Source: an uncultured Pseudomonadota bacterium (GTDB lineage Bacteria; Desulfobacterota_B; Binatia; UBA9968). Taken from it: DNA of 17,307 nt. Within the stretch, counting starts at the first letter, position 1. Each line of letters begins with the position of its first letter. The notes below the pieces were generated by a model that worked only from the letters and a program-made list of their open reading frames with translations, had not been told where the DNA came from and did not search any database. This document shows, piece after piece, positions 1 to 6,388 of the stretch. A program made the translations under genes and the position numbers. Location: NCBI GenBank assembly GCA_946478635.1, contig CAMLCX010000041.1, positions 1 through 17,307 of the forward strand. Reading direction: 5' to 3'.

Positions 1-288
1 CGATTGAACCGGTAAATTTCTTCATGCTCCACATCCGACGTTGAGGCAAAGGATGTGCCCAAACCAGCTCGAAAAAGTGCTTGGAAGCGAATTTAATTGC
101 AAAGCCGCGTGGCTCAAGTTGCGAACTCAAAGTCGGATCGGCCGAAGTCGAATTGGCATCCGCGAGAAAATAGGACCGCTGAAGCGCAAGAATGAAAAAT
201 GGCACACCCTGGCGGAACCGCCCGCTCCAGGGAAGGCATCTACCAAAACCGGAGTGATTGGCCGGGCAGCTTTGTGTTGCCAGGCGAC
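1..288. other. Left-edge stretch without a supported gene
   Basis: I see no convincing coding region here. The open frames on both strands are short, lack ribosome binding sites and show no recognisable motif. A TTGAAC hexamer at 4-9 matches the hexamer that is dense around 3990-4330. The stretch ends at the stop codon of the minus-strand YbaK-family gene. Confidence 0.5.
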
Positions 289-774
289 TTAGGCGGCGGC
301 CTTTTTCTTTTCTTCGGTCAACCGAACAACCCGTGGACGTACGAGTTTTTCAAAATCCTTGTACCGAATCCGAACCGTTTGGACGTGGTTTCCGGCATTG
401 AAATAAATCGTCTTGTCGCTGGCTACGGCAGGATCCACGAAGACAGGCACACCAAATAGGTTTCCGAACGGCGGCATCGCACCGATCTCGCAATCCGGGA
501 ATCTCAAAATGAACTCGTCTTCCGTCGCCAACCGCGCTTCGTAGGCTCCGAGGCTTGCGCGGACAGTGGGCAGGTGTATTTTTTGGCTCCCGGTAACGAC
601 CGCCATCACAAGTTTGTCATCCACTCTGAGCATCACGACCTTGGCCATGAGGTTGCCGGAAACATGTTGTCGTTGAGCGATCTCCTGGGCGGTATACGCC
701 AGCGGATGGTTGTAAACCTCGTAGGGAATCTTGCCTACATCGAACAATTCTTTTAATCTTTTGACGATCGGCAT
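289..774 (-). CDS. YbaK/ProX-family aminoacyl-tRNA deacylase
   Basis: A 161-residue cytoplasmic protein of the YbaK/EbsC/ProX family. These enzymes act in trans to hydrolyse mischarged aminoacyl-tRNAs such as Ala- or Cys-tRNAPro. The whole length is one editing domain. Visible hallmarks are the conserved lysine near residue 45 in an AKVV strand, the TGSQKIHL segment at 61-68, and the GAMPPFG loop at 98-104, which matches the family's GxxPxG substrate-pocket loop. The start at 774 is chosen because AAAAGGAG lies six bases upstream (781-788 on the plus strand); an in-frame ATG 42 bases further upstream lacks such a site. The C-terminus is lysine/alanine-rich. It stands alone, divergent from the HPF-like gene. 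The family call is firm. Which aminoacyl-tRNA it edits is unknown. Confidence 0.88.
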   Translation of the reverse strand: MPIVKRLKELFDVGKIPYEVYNHPLAYTAQEIAQRQHVSGNLMAKVVMLRVDDKLVMAVVTGSQKIHLPTVRASLGAYEARLATEDEFILRFPDCEIGAMPPFGNLFGVPVFVDPAVASDKTIYFNAGNHVQTVRIRYKDFEKLVRPRVVRLTEEKKKAAA

Positions 775-1072
775 GATCGGCTCCTTTTCCCATCGCTTAT
801 TTAGCTTATAGCGCAAGAACCATGCCTGGCTTTGTGAGTGTCCTCCATGCTGATTTTCCCGGCAAATCGTACATCGTCATTGCACGTAGGTCAGCATCGC
901 TGAGAAATTCGCTGGTTCATTTTTCCCACCGTTGCAAACTACTGGCGCTACTGCGGCGACCCTGAAAAGGACCTTTACAAATCGGTGCTTCTGGATGCAC
1001 AATTATAAGCAGAATGGCACGGCTCTTGCCGAGTTTTACACCGGCACCAACATAATGGGAGGGACGTTCGAT
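775..1072. other. Spacer between divergent YbaK and HPF-like genes
   Basis: No gene is supported in this 298-base spacer. A TATAAG hexamer at 1004-1009 could serve as a -10 element for the rightward HPF-like gene, but I see no matching -35 at proper spacing. No strong inverted repeat was found. Confidence 0.4.
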
Positions 1073-1510
1073 ATGACCAACGCCTTGAAGATCACCTTTC
1101 GCAACATGACGCCATCCGCCGCCATCGAAAAACAAGTCCGCGAAAAAGCCGCCAAACTGGAGTCGTTTTGCGACCGCATCACAACCTGCCGCGTCATCGT
1201 CGAAGCACCGCACCGGCATCACCACAAGGGAAAAGCATTTCAAGTGCGCATCGACCTGAGCGTGCCCGGCGGCGAGATCGTGATCAATCACGCCCCCAAA
1301 CGGTTGAGCGCGGCGAAGTTGAGCGAGGGCGAACAGTCCGAGAAAGCTCTGGTTGAAATTCATCAACCCAGCAAGCACGGCGCCCATGAAGATGTCTATG
1401 TGGCGATCCGTGATGCCTTCAACGCCGCCGGGCGCAAACTGCAGGACCACGTCCGCCGCCAGAGCGGCGCCATAAAAGTTCATGAGCCGATCGTGCCCGC
1501 GGAGGAATAG
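1073..1510 (+). CDS. HPF/RaiA-like ribosome-associated protein
   Basis: A 145-residue protein resembling the sigma-54 modulation/RaiA family, whose members bind the 30S subunit and help hibernate or protect ribosomes in stress. The N-terminal third fits the family pattern: a first strand (LKITFRNM), a helix with a charged AIEKQVREKAAKLE segment, then a strand (TCRVIVEAPHRHHHKGK) followed by a strand reading FQVRIDLSVPGGEI. The C-terminal half contains EDVYVAIRDAFNAAGRKLQDH, matching the second family helix, where the protein is rich in Ala, Arg and Lys. There is no long C-terminal dimerisation domain, so it is a short form. The start at 1073 is favoured by GGGAGGG at 1057-1063, nine bases upstream. 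The open frame continues upstream to 932, but that part has no ribosome site and unlikely composition. It lies ahead of the DksA-like gene, but 637 bases separate them. Confidence 0.8.
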   Translation: MTNALKITFRNMTPSAAIEKQVREKAAKLESFCDRITTCRVIVEAPHRHHHKGKAFQVRIDLSVPGGEIVINHAPKRLSAAKLSEGEQSEKALVEIHQPSKHGAHEDVYVAIRDAFNAAGRKLQDHVRRQSGAIKVHEPIVPAEE

Positions 1511-1590
1511 ACAAACCGTTTTTCGCCAGAAAGCAGCACCGCGCTGGCGCGACATTGACAAATTGGCGAGACCCTGAGCATCAACGTAAC

Positions 1591-1632
1591 CGCTCGAACG
1601 TTCGACGCCGTTCGGCTTGAGCTGTGTCGAAG
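1591..1632. repeat. Degenerate CTTCGACA/GCTCA/CCGAACG-type intergenic repeat
   Basis: Read on the minus strand, this stretch gives CCTTCGACACAGCTCAAGCC followed by GAACGGCGTCGAACG. It resembles the dispersed CTTCGACAGGCTCAGG..GAACGG element common in bacterial intergenic DNA. It includes a perfect 12-base palindrome, TCGAACGTTCGA, at 1594-1605. A related but differently arranged copy lies at 2651-2694. Confidence 0.45.
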
Positions 1633-1914
1633 GCCTCTGAAGGGGTCTGTCGTAAAATGGATCTTGCTTGGCTCAAAACACGAGTACGGTTTTGGTCGCG
1701 CCGCGCGTCATGAGCAGCCCGTCGCGCTTCGCAAGCTTGCAAGAAAGTTATTCGCCCCTTCCTAGCCTTAAGAACCCGTGCGGTCTTTGCGTAGAAATAC
1801 ACTCCAGAAAACCAGGGGAAATCGATCGGCGAGTGGCACGGGCGTTGCGTTTAATAATCCACGAACAAGAGAAGGGCAACCAACGCATCGCACGCAATTT
1901 GAGGAGACGGCGCG

Positions 1915-1977
1915 ATGGCGGAGAAGCAAAGCACTTCACGTTTCAAGCGTAAGCGGAGCGCCTCTTCGACGAAATGA
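1915..1977 (+). CDS. Possible 20-residue basic small ORF
   Basis: A 20-codon open frame reading MAEKQSTSRFKRKRSASSTK. GAGGAG (1901-1906) lies eight bases before the ATG, which is good placement for a ribosome binding site. The peptide is strongly basic and serine-rich. After the TGA the same frame stays open for another 18 codons, so this could also be the start of a decayed longer gene. No family is recognised. The call rests only on the ribosome site and composition. Confidence 0.22.
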   Translation: MAEKQSTSRFKRKRSASSTK

Positions 1978-2147
1978 TCCATTCGCCCGAAAGCGAAGTT
2001 GCCCGGAGAGGCGACCGCTGAAACAACAGGCTAAAAGAACCGCAGGCGGGGCGACATATTTAATTCGCGATAGGTGATCAGGCGGATCGGGCGCGAGCCC
2101 GGTCCCCCAGCGGCTCAGGTTCGGAAAGTGAACCAGGGGAGATTACG

Positions 2148-2510
2148 ATGAACCCAGTCAAGAACGAAGAATATGTCGACAAACTGAGAAGGCGTCGCAA
2201 CGAAATCATGCGGACACTCGAGCATGTGCAGACAGAACAGCTCACGGTGGACCAAAACAAAGACTGGATCGATCAAGCGGCGTATGTCAGCCGATGCCAT
2301 TTACTTAACAGTCTGGCGGACTGGTACACCAACGAAACTGCGCGCGTGGATGACGCGCTCAACCGTATCAGCGAAGGCCGATACGGCGTTTGCCTTGGTT
2401 GCCGCGCGCCCATCGAACCTCATCGTCTGGAAATAACTCCCGAAGCGGCTTTCTGCGCCGAGTGTCAAAAAACCCGGGAAGCCCTGGCCGGAGCGGAGAA
2501 CGAATTATAA
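2148..2510 (+). CDS. DksA/TraR-family zinc-finger regulator
   Basis: A 120-residue protein of the DksA/TraR family, whose members enter the RNA polymerase secondary channel and modulate transcription, often with ppGpp. Residues 1-75 are charged and helical, fitting the coiled-coil finger. The C-terminus carries a C4 zinc finger: Cys82 and Cys85 (CLGC), Cys103 and Cys106 (CAEC), with the typical GRYGVCLGC lead-in and RLEITPEAAFC linker. The start is supported by AGGGGAGA shortly upstream. It is shorter than classical DksA (about 150 residues), more like the TraR/YocK-type short forms. The usual acidic tip of the coiled coil is not obvious, so ppGpp co-action is uncertain. It is convergent with corA. 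Confidence 0.88.
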   Translation: MNPVKNEEYVDKLRRRRNEIMRTLEHVQTEQLTVDQNKDWIDQAAYVSRCHLLNSLADWYTNETARVDDALNRISEGRYGVCLGCRAPIEPHRLEITPEAAFCAECQKTREALAGAENEL

Positions 2511-2650
2511 CCACCGTCCCCGAAAGCCGCAGTTCGACACGCTAATGTAGCGTCTCACGCTGTTGGTACTTTATCCGGCGTATAGTCTCCACCAAGGACC
2601 GACCGTGGCTGAGCTGCAATCGAACCTCGGAATATCTCCCGCAAAGTATG

Positions 2651-2694
2651 TCCTGAGCCCTTCGGCCACGCTCAGGATAAACTTCGTCGAAGGG
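2651..2694. repeat. Hairpin-forming CCTGAGC/TTCG repeat between dksA-like gene and corA
   Basis: CCTGAGC (2652-2658) pairs with GCTCAGG (2670-2676) around a CCTTCGGCCAC-type loop. An overlapping CCCTTCG (2658-2664) pairs with CGAAGGG (2688-2694), so two mutually exclusive stems are possible. The motif belongs to the same general class as the copy at 1591-1632. It lies between convergent genes and may also act as a terminator, although no T-run follows. Confidence 0.5.
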
Positions 2695-2734
2695 GCGCCA
2701 AGGGCCGCAAAGGTCGAATAAGATAAAAGGACTT

Positions 2735-3694
2735 CTAAAAATAGCCCTTTTTATTGAAGTAAAAATACAAAGCCAGTGAGATCACAGCCATTCCGGAGAT
2801 AGCCGCGAAATAACCGTAGCGCCACTCCAGTTCGGGCATAAACTTGAAATTCATGCCATAGATGCCCGCGATGGCGGTGATCACGACAAATATCGTACCC
2901 CACGCGGTGAGCCGCTTCATCGTTACGTTGAGCTGATTCGAGGTGGAAGCGAGATGGACTTCGAGCGCGCTCGACAGAATATCCCTGAGGCTGTCGAGTT
3001 CCTCGGTGATCCGCAGCAAGTGATCATACACGTCCCGGAAGTAAACCAGATTTTCCGGCCGAATGAATGGGAATTCATGGCGCGTGAGCTGATTGAAAAC
3101 TTCCCGTTGCGGCCCAACGGCGCGCCGGACATGCACTAACGAGCGCTTGAACGCCAACAGCCGATTCATGTCCGCTGATTTTGCCCGCGCCAGCAGCCGG
3201 TCTTCAAGCGAATCGATTTCGTCTTCAATTGCATCCAGAATGGGAAAATAACTGTCGACGACCAGATCCACCAGCGTATAGAGAAGAAAGTCAGTCCCTC
3301 GCCCGAGAGCATTGGCGAGTCTCTCGTGGATGTGGGAATTCTCAATCAGGCCGGGCAGAGGGCCGTAATGGACCGAAACGATCCAGTGGCGGCCCAGCAG
3401 TAGATCGAGTTCGCTAGGTTCGATCTGCCACTTCTTGCTGTGCATCAAAGGATGAATGGCAATGTAGACGTAATCTTCAAACGATTCGATTTTGGGCCGC
3501 TGGTTCTGATTGACGACATCTTCTAGAGTCAGGTGGTGGATCTTGAGGTCTTCTTGAAGAAAGCGGAGATCCTCCTCGGTCGGCGCGTCTAAATGAAACC
3601 AAAGTTCGGCGTCCTCGCGCGGCAGGAGATCGGCAACGGCATCTCGAGTCACAATCTCAAGTCCGTTTCCCGTTGAGCGCCGGATGGTCATCAT
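2735..3694 (-). CDS. corA: CorA-family divalent metal ion transporter
   Basis: A 319-residue CorA-type channel for Mg2+ or related divalent ions (Co2+, Ni2+ and Zn2+ in some members), acting as an inner-membrane pentamer. The signature YGMNF is at about 279-283 (GMN 280-282), at the end of the first transmembrane helix (about 262-281). A short acidic loop (MPELEW) follows, then the second helix (about 295-314) and a basic tail, FNKKGYF. The long N-terminal region is the cytoplasmic alpha/beta funnel and stalk, with the expected conserved LTLEDVVNQNQRPK segment. Length matches the family. Two adjacent ATGs (3694 and 3691) are possible starts and neither has a clear ribosome site. The decayed TctC fragment ends 15 bases upstream on the same strand. 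Ion specificity cannot be read from this alone. Confidence 0.93.
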   Translation of the reverse strand: MMTIRRSTGNGLEIVTRDAVADLLPREDAELWFHLDAPTEEDLRFLQEDLKIHHLTLEDVVNQNQRPKIESFEDYVYIAIHPLMHSKKWQIEPSELDLLLGRHWIVSVHYGPLPGLIENSHIHERLANALGRGTDFLLYTLVDLVVDSYFPILDAIEDEIDSLEDRLLARAKSADMNRLLAFKRSLVHVRRAVGPQREVFNQLTRHEFPFIRPENLVYFRDVYDHLLRITEELDSLRDILSSALEVHLASTSNQLNVTMKRLTAWGTIFVVITAIAGIYGMNFKFMPELEWRYGYFAAISGMAVISLALYFYFNKKGYF

Positions 3695-3709
3695 GGGCCC
3701 GTGTTTATA

Positions 3710-3990
3710 TCATGATCGGAAGTTTTTGCCGAAGAGATTATTCGGAGCTGAAGGACGAATTCTAAAAACGCCGATGGTGATTTCATCGGGACTGGCGACC
3801 TCGTAAACGGAGTTGGCTCCAACGTTGCCCCCGCCGCCAGGCATGTTCTAAACCGTGACCGTCGGGTTGCCGGCCAGATGCTGGGGCAGGTATTTGGCGG
3901 TGAGCCTGGCAACAACATCGGTGGCCCCTTCAGCCATCGAAGGATCTTCCCTCTATAAAACGGCTCCTGCGCAAGCGCCGACTGAGGCAT
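3710..3990 (-). pseudogene. Decayed fragment of a TctC/Bug-type binding protein
   Basis: On the minus strand one frame begins with a cleavage-site-like SALAQEPFYRGKILR (from 3988), matching the mature N-terminus of TctC-type proteins (compare EEFYKGKTIQWVVGG in the intact gene at 6389-7423). The frame then shifts and a few residues are missing. It resumes as AEGATDVVARLTAKYLPQHL, then AGNPTVTV, a TAG stop exactly where the family has Gln in QNMPG, and NMPGGGGNVGANSVYEVAS. It ends at a TGA at 3710-3712. The upstream side abuts the TTGAAC-rich block, so the signal peptide is lost, and the C-terminal two thirds are missing. A frameshift, an internal stop and double truncation make it non-functional. 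It adjoins the corA start. Confidence 0.75.
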
Positions 3991-4103
3991 TGAACGTAGC
4001 GAAGCGATGGAACGACTGAAACCACTGGAACCGAATCATTTTTAACGCCCCCAATCCTTTGAACGTCTTGAACGGAGCGCAGCGGTTGAACGTTTTAAAC
4101 GAC

Positions 4104-4163
4104 TTTTTCTTACTATTGCCTATTGCCTCGTGCCTCATGCCTATTGGCTAACGATTTGAACCC
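4104..4163 (+). repeat. TGCCTAT intergenic repeat, copy A
   Basis: The pattern is TTTTTCTTACT, then several TGCCTAT/TGCCTCA heptamer-like units, then a GCTAACG-type segment and TTTGAACC. It is shared with copies at 5077-5125 and 17145-17194. This copy has four TGCCT units and lies inside the TTGAAC cluster. Confidence 0.75.
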
Positions 4164-4253
4164 TTCGCCCGACTCAGGGCCGGCTCATTGAACGGCTTGA
4201 ACGAGTTTTTGTTCGGGCCTTGAACATTTGAACCAACGTTGTTCTTAGACACC

Positions 4254-4282
4254 TTGGCTCACGCGCACCAATCCCATATGAT
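4254..4282 (+). promoter_or_regulatory. Putative sigma-70 promoter for the methyltransferase gene
   Basis: TTGGCT at 4254-4259 (four of six matches to the -35) is followed after 17 bases by TATGAT at 4277-4282 (five of six matches to the -10). The start codon lies about 77 bases further on. CCAAT (4268-4272) and ATTGG (4284-4288) form a small inverted repeat around the -10, a possible regulator site. Confidence 0.45.
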
Positions 4283-4358
4283 TATTGGGGATGACTGAAA
4301 ATCCGCCGTTTAACTTGAACATTGAACCGCCGCAAGGCACATCCAAAAGGAGGAAGAA

Positions 4359-4964
4359 ATGAAAATCCGAAGAATTTCATATTTGCTGGCACTGGCGCTC
4401 TGTTTCAATGGGTATTCCGCAAGCGCGCAGCAGCCCTCCACGCAACAGCAACTGCGCGCGCCCGATGTCGTTTATGTACCGACGCCCTATGAAGCCGTCG
4501 ACGCGATGCTCAAAGTCGCCAAGGTCGGCAAGAGCGACGTGGTGTATGATCTGGGTTCGGGCGACGGGCGCATCCCCATCATGGCGGTGCAGAAGTACCA
4601 GGCTGCGCGCGCCGTCGGCATCGACATCAATCCCGACCGAATCAAGGAAGCAGAAGCGAACCTTAAGGTCGCGGGAGTCGGCGACCGCGTGCGCTTTCTC
4701 AACGAAGATCTGTTCGAAGCGAAAATTGGCGATGCGACCGTAGTGACGCTGTACCTGCTGCCGAGCCTGAATCTTAAATTGCTTCCGAAGCTATTGGCCG
4801 AATTAAAGCCGGGAACCCGGATCGTTTCTCACGCCTTCGACATGGGCAGCTGGAAACCGCAGCAGACGTTGAACGCCGGCGGCAGCACCATCTATTTCTG
4901 GACGATTCCCGCCAAGGGGACGCCCGAACATAATGCTGCCGCCGGAGCGGCGAACAAAACCTGA
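4359..4964 (+). CDS. Signal-peptide-bearing class I SAM-dependent methyltransferase
   Basis: A 201-residue protein with a Sec-type signal sequence (basic MKIRR, hydrophobic core about 7-20, likely cleavage after ASA near residue 23). A compact Rossmann-fold methyltransferase domain follows. Motif I is DLGSGDGR at 64-71, the acidic residue ending strand 2 is in GIDIN (88-91), and NEDLFE is at 115-120. A VVTLYLLPSLN segment and ELKPGTRIVS match the later strands. The pattern, including SHAFDMGSWKP near the end, resembles the small FAM173/ATPSc-KMT-like lysine methyltransferases. That similarity is by eye and the substrate is unknown. AAAAGGAGG (4345-4353) sits five bases before the ATG. An exported S-adenosylmethionine enzyme is odd because the cofactor is cytoplasmic. 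The leader may instead act as a membrane anchor. It is monocistronic and bracketed by repeats. Confidence 0.85.
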   Translation: MKIRRISYLLALALCFNGYSASAQQPSTQQQLRAPDVVYVPTPYEAVDAMLKVAKVGKSDVVYDLGSGDGRIPIMAVQKYQAARAVGIDINPDRIKEAEANLKVAGVGDRVRFLNEDLFEAKIGDATVVTLYLLPSLNLKLLPKLLAELKPGTRIVSHAFDMGSWKPQQTLNAGGSTIYFWTIPAKGTPEHNAAAGAANKT

Positions 4965-5076
4965 GGGCGGCATTGCCGGGGGGGCGACCAAGTTACGTCG
5001 TTGCATTTTCGGCCGAGCCGCTCGATTTCCCGAAACGTGGAAGGTTCCTGGCCGAGATTTTTCTTGAGCCGTCCGG

Positions 5077-5125
5077 TTCTTACTGTTGCCTAATGCCTCA
5101 TGCCTGTTTGTTAACGCTTTGAACC
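5077..5125 (+). repeat. TGCCTAT intergenic repeat, copy B
   Basis: This copy has TTCTTACTGTTGCCTAATGCC, then TCATGCCTGTTTGTTAACGC, then TTTGAACC. It shares the order and spacing of elements with copy A and the GTTAACG segment with copy C. TTGAAC hexamers lie at 5119 and 5144. It sits between the methyltransferase gene and the convergent binding-protein gene. Confidence 0.75.
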
Positions 5126-5186
5126 GCGTTGCTCTGCCACGTTTTGAACCGGCTTCAAACAAACATTCGGCAATGCGCCGAAACAA

Positions 5187-6224
5187 TCAGCTACCGAAGA
5201 ACTCGACGAAACGCTTCTTGATCTCTTCGCTGCGCCCCTCCAGCTCCTCTGGATCAACTGTTAAAAGTTTCAAATCCGTAAGCTTCGGCTTGTCCGTCGG
5301 GTAAGTCACCTCGGGATGAGGAACGTACAATCCTTCGCTATCCGCCAAAAACTGTTGGACCTCCTTGGTGAAGATGAAATCGGTAAACACCTTGGCGGCG
5401 TTCGGGTTGGGAGCAGAGCTGGTGATCGCCGACGGCGAGATGACCAGCGGAGCGCCGTCCTGAGGATAGACGATCCCGATGGGATTTCCTTTTTTTCTTT
5501 GCAGGTAAAGAAAATACTCCGCTCCATTGGCGCCCACGAGCCGTTCTCCCGACGCGACGACCTGGGCTGGGTCATGAACCGATTGCCGCAAGTGGAGCTT
5601 GTTCTGTGCGAGCTGCTTGAAGTAGTCCCATCCATAGAGCTTCACCAGTGCCAGCGTGTAGGTAGCGACGGCGCCGCTGTATGCCGGATGGGCGGTCACG
5701 AGTTTTTCCTTCCACTTTGGATCGAGTAGATCCCTCCATGCTTTTGGCGCATCCGCGCTAGGTAAGAGCTTCGAGTTATACGACATGACAATCAAGAACG
5801 CGCGCCAGCCAAAAACCATTCCGTCGCGGTCGCGAAAGGATTCGGTGAACCGCGCGGTCCCCGCCGGCGTGTACTTCGCCAGCATTCCCTTCTTCTTCAA
5901 AAGAACGTAGTGGCCCGCATCGGACGAATTGAACACATCGGCGTTCTTGATGCCGGCTGCAGCTTCTTGCATGAACCGCTGGAGAATCCGTTCCGACCCT
6001 GAGCGATGCACTTCCACCTTGATGCCGGGATAAGCCTGCTCGAAGAGCTTGGCGACTCGTTCAGCCGTGAAGAGAGACGCCCCCGTGTACCAAACAACCT
6101 TCCCTTCCTTGCGCGCTTCGGCGAGTCTCGCATCCTGCGCCAGGCCGATTGTGACGGTCGTTAAAACGGTAACGGCAAAACCGAAAGAAAAGATCCACGC
6201 GCGTCCAGATCTTTTTAACCGCAT
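5187..6224 (-). CDS. ABC-type extracellular solute-binding protein, iron(III)/family 1 type
   Basis: A 345-residue periplasmic binding protein. A signal peptide (basic MRLKRSGR, hydrophobic stretch to about residue 28, cleavage near GLAQ) precedes a type II binding-protein fold. The start of the mature part, LAEARKEGKVVWYTG, and TAERVAKLFEQAYPGIKVE are typical of the AfuA/FutA/PotD-like group that binds Fe3+, polyamines or small anions. ITSSAPNPNAAKVFTDFI with EVQQFLADSEGLYV near the C-terminus is the usual late-domain signature. The tyrosine cluster seen in true ferric-binding proteins is not evident, so the ligand may not be iron. AAGGAGGAA (6231-6239 on the plus strand) lies six bases before the start. 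No permease or ATPase gene is adjacent. It may be read through from the upstream TctC-type gene, 164 bases away. Confidence 0.87.
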   Translation of the reverse strand: MRLKRSGRAWIFSFGFAVTVLTTVTIGLAQDARLAEARKEGKVVWYTGASLFTAERVAKLFEQAYPGIKVEVHRSGSERILQRFMQEAAAGIKNADVFNSSDAGHYVLLKKKGMLAKYTPAGTARFTESFRDRDGMVFGWRAFLIVMSYNSKLLPSADAPKAWRDLLDPKWKEKLVTAHPAYSGAVATYTLALVKLYGWDYFKQLAQNKLHLRQSVHDPAQVVASGERLVGANGAEYFLYLQRKKGNPIGIVYPQDGAPLVISPSAITSSAPNPNAAKVFTDFIFTKEVQQFLADSEGLYVPHPEVTYPTDKPKLTDLKLLTVDPEELEGRSEEIKKRFVEFFGS

Positions 6225-6267
6225 TGGAATTTCCTCCTTGACGGAAAGGCTGCTTTTCTTTTCGCTC

Positions 6268-6281
6268 CGTGGCCGGCCACG
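6268..6281. promoter_or_regulatory. Perfect 14-base palindrome upstream of a binding-protein gene
   Basis: CGTGGCCGGCCACG is a perfect palindrome lying 44 bases upstream of the minus-strand binding-protein start at 6224. It could be an operator or a transcript hairpin between the two minus-strand genes. No T-run follows, and GC-rich palindromes of this size also arise by chance, so function is uncertain. Confidence 0.3.
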
Positions 6282-6388
6282 AGGACGCGCACGTAAAGTG
6301 TTGCTGCAACTGGGTCCAAAGCCTTCGGTTCGTCCGATGCTGAATCTATAGCTTAGGATGGCCCCACCGGATTGAAGTTCTCTCGCTC

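Larger units (their letters stand above)
1511..2147. other. Long spacer between HPF-like and DksA-like genes
   Basis: A 637-base stretch without a firm gene. It holds a degenerate copy of the CTTCGACA..GCTCA..CCGAACGG-type repeat (about 1591-1632), a possible tiny open frame at 1915-1977, and a small GC hairpin at 2088-2101 (CGGGC, loop GCGA, GCCCG) just before the DksA-like gene. A 6-bp stem (1524-1529 with 1544-1549) follows the HPF-like stop but has no T-run, so I do not call it a terminator. Other open frames here overlap one another and have no ribosome binding sites. Confidence 0.4.
3990..4327 (+). repeat. TTGAAC hexamer cluster
   Basis: Eleven TTGAAC hexamers, all in the same orientation, start at 3990, 4059, 4068, 4086, 4156, 4188, 4197, 4220, 4228, 4315 and 4322. 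Several occur as close pairs (spacing 7-9 bases), often extended to TTGAACG. Chance would give well under one in this length. Spacing is irregular, so it is not a simple tandem array or a CRISPR. Isolated hexamers recur at 4, 5119, 5144 and 17127, near the TGCCTAT repeats. Confidence 0.7.

Noticed and set aside
41..292. 83-codon plus-strand open frame at the left edge
   Set aside because: There is no ribosome site or family motif, and it overlaps the end of the YbaK-family gene.
1524..1549. Terminator after the HPF-like gene
   Set aside because: It is only a 6-bp stem with a 14-base loop, and no T-run follows on the plus strand.
917..1561. 214-codon minus-strand open frame
   Set aside because: It is antisense to the HPF/RaiA-like gene, which has a good ribosome site and family pattern on the plus strand.
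4104..4163. CRISPR-like look of the TGCCTAT units
   Set aside because: The units are only about 7 bases, directly adjacent and without unique spacers, and no cas genes are present.
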